Shown piece by piece: positions 1-6,268 of a DNA stretch of 20,367 bases. Both the position numbers and the translations under genes were made by a program. Within the stretch, counting starts at the first letter, position 1. Every line of letters starts with the position of its first letter. The notes under the pieces are model-generated. The model saw only the letters and a program-made list of their open reading frames with translations. It searched no databases and had not been told where the DNA came from. Origin of the DNA: a virus; the IMG/VR virus record IMGVR_UViG_3300009507_002841, positions 1 to 20,367 of that record. The stretch is one strand, 5' to 3'.

Positions 1-2
1 CC

Positions 3-422
3 TTTACTAAAGCGTTTAAAGAAGCTCAATGGCTTGACATAGAGATATCTAGGGAACTTAGAGGTGTCCTCGTAGACTTAGAGGAAAGAATCATTAAAAC
101 CATATGCGGAGGGACTTATGTAAGCATCACTGAGTTTGAAGAGTGGTATGAGAGTGGTGTTGAAGACGGAGTAGAACATGGCTATCATGACGGCTACGGT
201 TTAGGTCATACAGAAGGTCATGAAGAAGGCTACGAGATGGGTCATGAAGATGGCTTCGATATGGGTCATGAAGAGGGCTACGATTTAGGTCATGAAGAGG
301 GCTACGATTTAGGTCATATAGATGGCTATGAAGATGGCCAGGAAGAAGGCTACGATTTGGGCTACGAAGAAGGCCATGAAGAGGGCTTCGAAGAAGGTGC
401 CGAAGAAAGTTTTAAAGATTAG
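3..422 (+). CDS. C-terminal part of a Gly-X3 repeat protein (5' end outside window)
   Basis: The frame is open from the left edge, so this is the last 139 residues of a longer protein. The first ~50 residues look like an ordinary mixed helical domain. The rest is a strict four-residue repeat: 21 glycines fall exactly four residues apart, with His, Tyr or Phe next and acidic or Leu residues between (units such as GHEE, GYDL). This resembles the deca-GX3 motif of eukaryotic Yae1/Lto1, but is about twice as long and very acidic. GX3 periodicity suits closely packed helices; a role in protein-protein contact is inference. The ATG at 237 lies inside the repeat and is not the start. A good ribosome site for the next gene follows the stop. 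Confidence 0.8.
   Translation, partial: FTKAFKEAQWLDIEISRELRGVLVDLEERIIKTICGGTYVSITEFEEWYESGVEDGVEHGYHDGYGLGHTEGHEEGYEMGHEDGFDMGHEEGYDLGHEEGYDLGHIDGYEDGQEEGYDLGYEEGHEEGFEEGAEESFKD
264..311 (+). repeat. Perfect 24-bp tandem duplication inside the GX3 gene
   Basis: Positions 264-287 and 288-311 are identical and encode GHEEGYDL twice. Degenerate 12-bp and 24-bp relatives flank them through the rest of the gene. The exact identity suggests recent slippage or unequal exchange changing the repeat number. Confidence 0.85.
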
Positions 423-437
423 TTAAGAGGAGTTACA

Positions 438-647
438 ATGAATAAATTAAACTTAATTGTTGAGGTTATTGACAACCCAGAGAAGTTAGCAGAGATTGCA
501 AAAAGCATGAGCTATTCTGCTAGAAAGAAGGTCTGTAAAGAATTCGAAGATCCTTACAGCACCTTTAATATGAGTAGAAAACAAACATTAAACGAAGACT
601 ACTCAGATTACTTCTGGACTCGTTGGAACGTTGCAAATAGCAATTAA
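438..647 (+). CDS. Hypothetical protein, 69 aa
   Basis: I do not recognise a family. The protein is soluble and mixed in charge. Its N-terminal half looks helical (residues 1-35, NPEKLAEIAKSMSY), and the C-terminus is rich in aromatic residues (YSDYFWTRW). An AGGAG Shine-Dalgarno sits just before the ATG, 15 nt after the previous stop. The next gene begins at or just past its stop, so it belongs to the same transcript. Confidence 0.75.
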   Translation: MNKLNLIVEVIDNPEKLAEIAKSMSYSARKKVCKEFEDPYSTFNMSRKQTLNEDYSDYFWTRWNVANSN

Positions 648-658
648 TGGAGAATATC

Positions 659-1138
659 ATGGATAGTACTAAGAAATGTAGCAAGTGTGGAGAAGTGAAG
701 TCTGTAGGTGAAGGTGGCGCTTTCAATAAGCATGGCAAAAAGTCTGACGGCTCTATTAAGTGGCAATCATGGTGTAAGCCTTGTTTTAATAAAGATCGTT
801 ACAAAGGCACCGATAAACTTGAGGCACACCGAAAGGCAGTTTTGAAGTATAGTGCAAATAACCCACAAGTTCAGGGTCTTAACAGTGCTATACAGCGCTC
901 AACACTATCTGAAGCTGAACTGCTTAAGGGTGCTACGAGGGACTTTGTTAGAGCAGAGACGCGCTTTGATTACCATCTACGCGACTTACTGACTGAAAAG
1001 ACAGGTGTCCCTCACGAGTTAGACCATATTACCCCTTTAGCAAGGGGCGGTATTCACAGGTTAGAAAACCTACGCAGCATCCCTGCATCACTAAACCGAA
1101 CCAAACGTAATCTACTAGATGCGGAATGGTTGGGATAA
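659..1138 (+). CDS. HNH endonuclease with N-terminal zinc ribbon
   Basis: 159 residues from this start. Two CxxC pairs (C7/C10 and C39/C42) form a zinc-ribbon-like head. The C-terminus carries a clear HNH nuclease core: H119-E-L-D-H123, then N137 in RLENL, then an N-R-T-K segment near residue 146, i.e. an HNN-type variant. Such proteins are common in phages as free-standing homing enzymes, and some act in packaging; here no target is visible. An ATG at 647 overlaps the previous stop but has no ribosome site. The ATG at 659 has GGAG six bases upstream and is preferred. Its location among small accessory genes fits a mobile nuclease. Confidence 0.85.
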   Translation: MDSTKKCSKCGEVKSVGEGGAFNKHGKKSDGSIKWQSWCKPCFNKDRYKGTDKLEAHRKAVLKYSANNPQVQGLNSAIQRSTLSEAELLKGATRDFVRAETRFDYHLRDLLTEKTGVPHELDHITPLARGGIHRLENLRSIPASLNRTKRNLLDAEWLG

Positions 1139-1160
1139 CCGACAACTCAAAGGAGAAGAT

Positions 1161-1760
1161 ATGTTTATGATTAATGGATGGAAGTTAGTTAGCAAAGTAA
1201 CAGGTGAATCAGTTAGTAAAGGAGACGAGATAGTGGACTTTCGTGGAAACGAGTCTGTGCTGAGAGGCGGTCAACCTCCTCAACACCCTGGTTCTACAGG
1301 ACGAGTAACAGATACCGAAGGCAACCATGTATACCCAAGCGTATACTCTTTAAAGTGGGTGCGGATGAGTGAGTATTGTGATTGTGATAAATGTAATAGA
1401 GGAAAAAACAATATGAAAACTTCTGTTGATAACCAGTTAATCGACATTGCCGATCAAATCATCGACATTGTTGCCACTGTAGCTGACGTTGATCTTATTG
1501 AAAACAAGGAAGTTAGAGATGCTGAAACCGATGTTATTGATAGCCTTCACAACCTTCGCCATTGTGTTGCTCGTGCTCGTGATGTACCTTCTGACAATGC
1601 CGAACCTGAACTGCGAGGTAGGACTGAATTTGAACGCCGTATGATGGGTGAAATCATGGCTTGGTCCATAACCTATGAAAAGCCTCTCCTTGACACTAGC
1701 GAGATGGTTAAGCTATACTGGAAGGAAGTCTTTGGTTTAGACATGGGAGATTCTAAATGA
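1161..1760 (+). CDS. Hypothetical protein, 199 aa, possibly two modules
   Basis: Not recognised. The N-terminal ~70 residues look like a beta-rich phage module (GWKLVSKVTGE ... GRVTDTEGN ... SLKWVR). They are followed by a C-rich hinge, CDCDKC, near residues 72-77. The C-terminal part (from M85) is helical and acidic. The start at 1161 is chosen because AGGAG lies at 1151-1155; an upstream in-frame ATG at 1119 would overlap the HNH gene and lacks a site. A purine-rich GAGGAAAAAA precedes the in-frame ATG at 1413, so a shorter C-terminal product may also be made, or two ancestral genes were fused. The end overlaps mazG by an ATGA. Confidence 0.75.
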   Translation: MFMINGWKLVSKVTGESVSKGDEIVDFRGNESVLRGGQPPQHPGSTGRVTDTEGNHVYPSVYSLKWVRMSEYCDCDKCNRGKNNMKTSVDNQLIDIADQIIDIVATVADVDLIENKEVRDAETDVIDSLHNLRHCVARARDVPSDNAEPELRGRTEFERRMMGEIMAWSITYEKPLLDTSEMVKLYWKEVFGLDMGDSK

Positions 1761-2026
1761 AATCGGAGATCTATGAAAAGATTGCTTTGCAGTTCCTTAC
1801 TGAAGAGCATAGGAACCGCCATCAACTCCAAGTGGGTATGCTTGAGGAAGCAAAAGAACTTGAGGAGGCCTTCACAGAAGGCAGCTACTTAGAGTGTCTC
1901 TATGAACTTGGAGACATGCTCTGGTACATCACGGTTATGGCAGAGTCTAGAGGCATTAGCCTTGGACAGATAATGAACTCTAACATTAATAAATTAGAAG
2001 AGAGAGCTTTAAATGGAAAAAAATAA
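1757..2026 (+). CDS. mazG: MazG-like nucleotide pyrophosphohydrolase
   Basis: 89 residues, the usual size of a single all-alpha MazG domain. The metal-binding pattern is present: E30-E31-A-K-E34 in the first helix and E50-L-G-D53 in the second, followed by the typical MLWYI hydrophobic stretch. Family members hydrolyse (d)NTPs to monophosphate and pyrophosphate. Phage versions have been proposed to lower alarmone or to clean or rebalance nucleotide pools. The start overlaps the upstream stop (ATGA), implying translational coupling. The phage RNR and exonuclease downstream support a nucleotide-metabolism role, but the substrate cannot be read from sequence. Confidence 0.88.
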   Translation: MKSEIYEKIALQFLTEEHRNRHQLQVGMLEEAKELEEAFTEGSYLECLYELGDMLWYITVMAESRGISLGQIMNSNINKLEERALNGKK

Positions 2027-2252
2027 AATAGTTATAAAGGTAGATGAAAACTGGGAGGTGTCCTGCTATGGTAAGGTAGAGGATTCTTCTAACTTTGGAA
2101 TGGTCTTCGATGAGCAAGACCACGACATAATCTGGATTACTAGAGACCCTAGTAAGCTACCTGACTGGGAGTCTATTGTTAAACACTGGATACCTTACTG
2201 TGTTAAATACAGAGTGAAAGTTCTTGAGATCATTTCAGACACATCTTATTGA
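2013..2252 (+). CDS. Hypothetical protein, 79 aa
   Basis: No family recognised. It overlaps the end of mazG by 14 nt and has AGAGAGAG just upstream as a weak ribosome site. The sequence alternates beta-like stretches (KIVIKVDENWEVSCYGKV) with a C-terminal helix (VKHWIPYCVKYRVKVLEII). It has no signal peptide and no membrane segment. It is the last gene before the promoter/hairpin region, so it probably ends the preceding transcription unit. Confidence 0.65.
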   Translation: MEKNKIVIKVDENWEVSCYGKVEDSSNFGMVFDEQDHDIIWITRDPSKLPDWESIVKHWIPYCVKYRVKVLEIISDTSY

Positions 2253-2263
2253 AAAGTAATGTA

Positions 2264-2284
2264 AAAAATAGGGTACGATAATGA
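2264..2284 (+). promoter_or_regulatory. Candidate phage promoter, copy 1
   Basis: This 21-nt block begins AAAAATAGGGTAC and ends ATAATGA. It matches the block at 11101-11121 at 19 of 21 positions. Both copies sit in intergenic gaps at module boundaries and both are followed by a C-run/G-run hairpin. That pattern fits a promoter of a single-subunit phage RNA polymerase. A host promoter is less likely because no consistent -35 box lies upstream of both, although TACGATAAT resembles a -10 element. Confidence 0.6.
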
Positions 2285-2340
2285 CCGTAGGGCATCCCCC
2301 CTGGGGGGGGGTTCCTTATGGGTCCCCTATATGAAGACCC
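2285..2340 (+). promoter_or_regulatory. Strong hairpins in the leader after promoter 1
   Basis: Six C at 2296-2301 face nine G at 2303-2311 across a minimal loop. GGGTC (2320-2324) and GACCC (2336-2340) can form a second stem. No T-run follows, so this does not look like an intrinsic terminator. It could be a protective 5' end or RNA processing structure of the downstream mRNA. The shared CGTAGG...CCCTGGGG arrangement recurs after promoter 2. Confidence 0.5.
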
Positions 2341-2362
2341 TAAGTATTAGAAAGGAGCTATT

Positions 2363-3088
2363 ATGACAATAGCTATTATAGATGGTGATGTTCTTCTTTA
2401 TCAATCAATGTGGGGATGTGTTACTATAGAAGAAGGACAAGAGAAGTTTAAAGAAGTCTTTGATGACGCTATGGAGTCTATGTTTGCTACAGACTACGTT
2501 ATGGCTTTAGGTGGACCTGATAACTTTAGACTTGATATTTTTCCTGATTATAAAGGAAACAGAAAGAAAGTTAAAGACTCAAGACCTAGCTGGTTTGGTG
2601 ATTTAAAGTCTTGGATTATAGACAACTACCCAGGTTCTATTCTTTCAGACAATTGTGAAGCAGACGATATGGTTCGTGTATGGGCTACACAGTGTAAAGA
2701 TTCAAACATTGACTTTATTGTTTGTTCTGTTGATAAAGACTTGAATTGTATAGTAGGTCCTCACTACAATCCTCGTACCAGACAGATTCTTAACATCTCT
2801 GATAACTATGCAGAGCGTTTTTACTGGGAGCAAATACTAACAGGAGACAGTACAGATAACATTCCAGGCATCTATAGGTGTGGACCTGTAAAGGCTAAGA
2901 AGATACTTGAAAATGCTTTTACTCGTAAAGAGTTGCAATCTGCTGTTTGTGTAGCTTACAAGGATTCTTATCAAGAACACGGCTACAGCCACCTTATAAG
3001 CAATTCACGACTTATACACATATGGCGTTATATTGATGACTACTTCAAGATTACTCGTGAGTTTTATGATGATGCCATCAAAGAATAA
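2363..3088 (+). CDS. 5'-3' exonuclease, FEN/PIN-like
   Basis: 241 residues, similar in size to T7 gp6-type or pol-I-like phage 5' exonucleases. Metal-binding motifs run in order: N-terminal IDGDVLLYQ (D7, D9), YKGNRK in the arch region, EADDM, SVDKDL, and then GDSTDNIPG followed by GPVKAKKIL, the helix-three-turn-helix that grips DNA. The reaction is metal-dependent 5'-to-3' hydrolysis of duplex or flap DNA. In T7-like phages it removes primers and degrades host DNA for nucleotides. GAAAGGAGC is a strong Shine-Dalgarno just before the ATG. It is the first gene after candidate promoter 1. Confidence 0.88.
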   Translation: MTIAIIDGDVLLYQSMWGCVTIEEGQEKFKEVFDDAMESMFATDYVMALGGPDNFRLDIFPDYKGNRKKVKDSRPSWFGDLKSWIIDNYPGSILSDNCEADDMVRVWATQCKDSNIDFIVCSVDKDLNCIVGPHYNPRTRQILNISDNYAERFYWEQILTGDSTDNIPGIYRCGPVKAKKILENAFTRKELQSAVCVAYKDSYQEHGYSHLISNSRLIHIWRYIDDYFKITREFYDDAIKE

Positions 3089-3533
3089 CACAGGCCACTG
3101 GTCTTCTTACAAGCCCTTTAACCCCTCTGAACACTTTGGTTTCTTATACTGCATACACAATAAAGAACATAAACGATTTTACTTAGGTAAAAAGCAGTTC
3201 TTTCACGGTGGCAAAAAGAAATCAAGAACTTACGGGAAAGAAATGGCTTGGAGGACTTACCAAGGATCCTCTGTTCATGTTAAAAATGACATTGAACAAT
3301 TAGGCGCTGATAAATTTGATTTTGAAATAATAGACCTTTACCAAACTAAAGGAGGTTTGTACTACAGTGAAGCTTTTCTGCAAATGTTAACGGATTCTAT
3401 GATCTGGCATTGTGACAAAGGAGTGCCTAAGTCTTACAATAGACAGATAGCAGCTATAAGGTTTGTTCCAAAGGAGATACCCACTGATAGAACAAGAGAC
3501 TATGCTAAAGAAATAAAGAGAAGATACAAATAA
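3066..3533 (+). CDS. GIY-YIG-like putative endonuclease
   Basis: 155 residues from the first of three consecutive ATGs at 3066, which overlaps the exonuclease gene; a more upstream ATG at 3033 is unlikely. After a ~24-residue leader comes GFLYCIHN ... RFYLGKKQF, resembling the paired GIY/YIG strands. WRTYQGSS and KFDFEIIDLY with a following helix (YYSEAFLQ) are typical of phage GIY-YIG-like Seg-type proteins. The canonical glycines are degenerate (LYC and YLG), so activity is uncertain. It may be a free-standing homing nuclease or a recruited structure-specific nuclease. Gene overlap suggests coupled translation with the exonuclease. Confidence 0.65.
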   Translation: MMMPSKNNTGHWSSYKPFNPSEHFGFLYCIHNKEHKRFYLGKKQFFHGGKKKSRTYGKEMAWRTYQGSSVHVKNDIEQLGADKFDFEIIDLYQTKGGLYYSEAFLQMLTDSMIWHCDKGVPKSYNRQIAAIRFVPKEIPTDRTRDYAKEIKRRYK

Positions 3534-3550
3534 CCCAACAGGAGCGTATT

Positions 3551-3865
3551 ATGTTAAACAATATCAAAGAATCAATCTTAGAAGCTTGGAGCTATTTATG
3601 CAAGGGAGAGTTATCTGAGTTAATTATTATAGTAGGTGAAGACAGTTATTCTAATGCCTTAACTCTAAGAGAAGCTATGATTAAAGAGTATAGAATGGAC
3701 ATTAGGGTTATAACAGAGGAGTCTTTATTTAACTCGCCAGGGTATGAAGGAGAACCCTTTGCAATGGAGAAGGACGGAATGACCCTTCTTTCTATCTATG
3801 ACGGTAACTGGTTTGTTAAACCTTCTGTTGAGGAGGCTTACCTTACCTTTACGTTAATGAACTAA
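3551..3865 (+). CDS. Hypothetical protein, 104 aa
   Basis: No family recognised. An ACAGGAGCG ribosome site precedes the ATG. The protein begins with a helix (MLNNIKESILEAWSYL) and a hydrophobic strand (ELIIIVGED), and looks like a small soluble alpha/beta fold. The C-terminal half is acidic. No membrane segment is evident. It lies between the nuclease and primase genes on the same transcript. Confidence 0.7.
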   Translation: MLNNIKESILEAWSYLCKGELSELIIIVGEDSYSNALTLREAMIKEYRMDIRVITEESLFNSPGYEGEPFAMEKDGMTLLSIYDGNWFVKPSVEEAYLTFTLMN

Positions 3866-3880
3866 TACAGGAGTTACAAA

Positions 3881-4102
3881 ATGAGAAGAATTCCCTTTAT
3901 CAGCGGTGATGAGCAAGACGCTCTGACCAAGGCAAAGAAATATCTTACTTGGAGACCTGGAGAAAGAAAAAAGTTAAAGAGAGCGTATAATAAAAGGTTT
4001 AGAAAATTAAGTCATCAGCAGGAAGTACTGCTTCTGAAGGAGAAATATTGTGGGCAACATCGTCCAGAAAGATCAACCCTGCGAGAAGTGTGGGGGTTCT
4101 GA
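3881..4102 (+). CDS. Hypothetical small basic protein, 73 aa
   Basis: No family recognised. It is strongly basic, with a dense K/R patch near residues 29-42 (RKKLKRAYNKRFRK), which suggests nucleic-acid binding. ACAGGAG precedes the ATG. Its last 53 nt overlap the start of the primase-helicase in another frame. Translation of this gene may therefore influence initiation at the primase GTG. Confidence 0.7.
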   Translation: MRRIPFISGDEQDALTKAKKYLTWRPGERKKLKRAYNKRFRKLSHQQEVLLLKEKYCGQHRPERSTLREVWGF

Positions 4103-5672
4103 TCCAAAACAAGTCTATGAGGATGGTTCGGGGTACTGCTTTAGCTGTTCCTCTTACTTTCCTTCAAGTAATCAAGAAGTATTCGAGGAGGTGTCTTTTC
4201 AGACTATGAACAAAGATAACCAGCTGGAAGAAATCTCTGAGTATCCCTGTCGAGGATTTAAAGAGAGAAATATATTTAAACAAGTGAGTGAACATTATGG
4301 CGTTAAGGTTTCTTATGATAGTGATGGAAGCATTGCTGCCCATTATTATCCATACTATATGGAGGATGTACTTTCAGGATATAAAGTACGAAAACTACCA
4401 AAAGAATTCTCTAGCGTAGGGAAGGTTCGTGGGGGCCTCTTCGGTCAGAACCTTTATTCAGGCGGTAAGAGATTAGTAATCACGGAAGGTGAGCTAGACT
4501 GTATGGCTGTTCAGGCAGCTTGGTATAACAAGTATAAAACCTTCTACCCTGTTGTATCTATCCGTAGTGCTTCTTCTATTAAAGACTTAATTGAGGAACG
4601 AGAGTGGATACGTAACTTTGACGAGGTAATTGTCTGGTTTGATAACGATGAGGCTGGTAGGAAAGCATCCCAGGAGGCTGCTCGTATTATCGGCTATGAT
4701 AAGGTTAAACTTGCTAAGTCAGCAGAGAAGGATGCATCAGAGTTATGGGTTAAGGACCCCACTAAGGTCTTAAAGACTGTTTATGACTCTATCCCCTACA
4801 CACCAGCAGGCATCTTAACAGCGGATGACCTGTGGGAACAACTGGAAGACTACAATAAGATTGAGTCTGTTCCTTACCCTCCTTGTATGGCGGGTCTGAA
4901 CGATAAGCTCAAAGGAATGAGATTCGGAGAGATAACTCTCTGGACTTCTGGTACTGGCTCGGGTAAGTCTACCTTGCTAAGAGAAATAGCCTTACACTTA
5001 ATTGAAACAACAGAGGATAAGGTTGGTGTTATCTCTTTAGAGGAATCACCAGCAGAGACCGCTAGGAAGATGGCAGGTATGGCCCTTAACAGGAACCCCG
5101 CTGCTGAAGAAATACCTATTGACGAGCTTAAGGTAGGCTTTGACAAGGTGTTTAGAACTAACAGAGTGCAGGTGCTTGATCATCAAGGCTCTATCTCTGA
5201 TGGCTCTATCATCGATTATCTGGAATATATGTGTCTGTCAGGAGCTAAGTATCTCTTTATAGACCACATCACTATTCTTGCCTCTGAGGGGGCTGAAGGT
5301 CTTACAGGTAATGAAGCTACAGACCTTATAATGAATCAGCTGTTAAAGGTCGCTAAGAAGCATAACGTGTGGATTGGCCTTATTTCTCACCTACGTAAGA
5401 CTGGTGAGGGTAGAAGCTTTGAAGATGGTAAGTTACCCGCAATGGATGATATTAGGGGTTCTGGCTCTATTAAACAGATTTCCTGTGATATTATTGCTTT
5501 TGCTCGTAACGTCTCTGCTGAGAACTCTAATGAGAGAAATACAATAAGTACTAAAGTTCTTAAGTGCCGTTATACAGGTTTAACAGGCCCAACTGGACCC
5601 ATATTTTATGAGTATGATACAGGGCGTTTAAGACAAGCTGAAGCGTTTGATGAGGAGGTAATGAAACTATGA
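4050..5672 (+). CDS. T7 gp4-like bifunctional primase-helicase
   Basis: 540 residues with the full gp4 layout. The zinc-binding primase head has C11/C14 and C30/C33, the same spacing as T7 gp4. The TOPRIM core has E146-G-E-L-D and D198-N-D200-E-A-G. The RecA-like helicase has Walker A G301-T-G-S-G-K306-S and a Walker B-like strand YLFID405H. LISHLRKTGEGR follows, as in DnaB-family helicases. It unwinds the fork with NTP and primes the lagging strand. The start is GTG, chosen because AAGGAG (4037-4042) lies seven bases upstream and because the zinc motif begins ten residues later. It overlaps the upstream small gene and ends with ATGA into the next gene. Confidence 0.93.
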   Translation: MGNIVQKDQPCEKCGGSDPKQVYEDGSGYCFSCSSYFPSSNQEVFEEVSFQTMNKDNQLEEISEYPCRGFKERNIFKQVSEHYGVKVSYDSDGSIAAHYYPYYMEDVLSGYKVRKLPKEFSSVGKVRGGLFGQNLYSGGKRLVITEGELDCMAVQAAWYNKYKTFYPVVSIRSASSIKDLIEEREWIRNFDEVIVWFDNDEAGRKASQEAARIIGYDKVKLAKSAEKDASELWVKDPTKVLKTVYDSIPYTPAGILTADDLWEQLEDYNKIESVPYPPCMAGLNDKLKGMRFGEITLWTSGTGSGKSTLLREIALHLIETTEDKVGVISLEESPAETARKMAGMALNRNPAAEEIPIDELKVGFDKVFRTNRVQVLDHQGSISDGSIIDYLEYMCLSGAKYLFIDHITILASEGAEGLTGNEATDLIMNQLLKVAKKHNVWIGLISHLRKTGEGRSFEDGKLPAMDDIRGSGSIKQISCDIIAFARNVSAENSNERNTISTKVLKCRYTGLTGPTGPIFYEYDTGRLRQAEAFDEEVMKL

Positions 5673-5920
5673 TGGAAGAAGACGAAGACGAAGACATGAG
5701 CAGAGAAGCAGAAGTTAATGGAGTGCTGACTTCTATACTCTTGCAGCTTTTAAGCAACAGACCAAAGACAGAGGATAAGAAACTTGCCCCTGAGATAGAA
5801 GAGTTTCTTGAGCACTTTGTTGGTGAGTTTGCTGATATGCCTGAAAAGGGTAAAAATGAAATATACTTCTGGGCTAATACGGTCCTTAAACGAGAAGAAC
5901 ACAAAAAACTTTATCACTAG
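5669..5920 (+). CDS. Hypothetical acidic protein, 83 aa
   Basis: No family recognised. It begins with a poly-acidic tract (EEDEDEDM) and then looks helical (NGVLTSILLQLLSNR ... EIEEFLEHFVGEF). The start overlaps the primase stop and is served by GAGGAGG upstream. The acidic, helical character and its coupling to the primase gene suggest a replication accessory protein, but that is inference only. Confidence 0.72.
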   Translation: MMEEDEDEDMSREAEVNGVLTSILLQLLSNRPKTEDKKLAPEIEEFLEHFVGEFADMPEKGKNEIYFWANTVLKREEHKKLYH

Positions 5921-5929
5921 GAGATAAAC

Positions 5930-6262
5930 ATGAAAAATAACGTTTCTGACTATTTTAATAACTTTGTTATGAAGGTCATTAAAAACAAAAAACACCTTGA
6001 AGTTTTCTTAAAAGCATCAAGTATGGATGAAGACATGAAAGCAGCTCTTATCGATATGTGGGAGGATAACCACAAAGAAGAAGAAGTCTCTAAAAACGTT
6101 AAAGTGTTGGAGGGTAGTGTAGTAACAGAAGAGCCTACTCCTGACTCAGAAAAAGCTCCCATCCAAAAGAAAGCTCGTAATAAACGCAATAAATCAGGGG
6201 AGCAGTTGACAGAGCTTTCGGGAATTGCTGTGCTTGCAGACGATACTAAAACTCAGGAGTAA
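5930..6262 (+). CDS. Hypothetical protein with disordered basic tail, 110 aa
   Basis: No family recognised. The N-terminal ~50 residues are helical (YFNNFVMKVIKNKKHLEVFLKA). A linker rich in E, P and S follows, then a basic patch KKARNKRNK near residues 80-88. TAGGAGATAAAC before the ATG is a good ribosome site. It sits directly before the RNR gene with a six-base gap, so it is co-expressed with it. Confidence 0.72.
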   Translation: MKNNVSDYFNNFVMKVIKNKKHLEVFLKASSMDEDMKAALIDMWEDNHKEEEVSKNVKVLEGSVVTEEPTPDSEKAPIQKKARNKRNKSGEQLTELSGIAVLADDTKTQE

Positions 6263-6268
6263 CTTTCT

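Noticed and set aside
4874-5146. Reverse-strand open frame inside the primase-helicase
   Set aside because: Shadow of strongly supported coding sequence on the + strand. The same applies to those in the RNR, the terminase (+13141 and -13794) and the basic protein gene.
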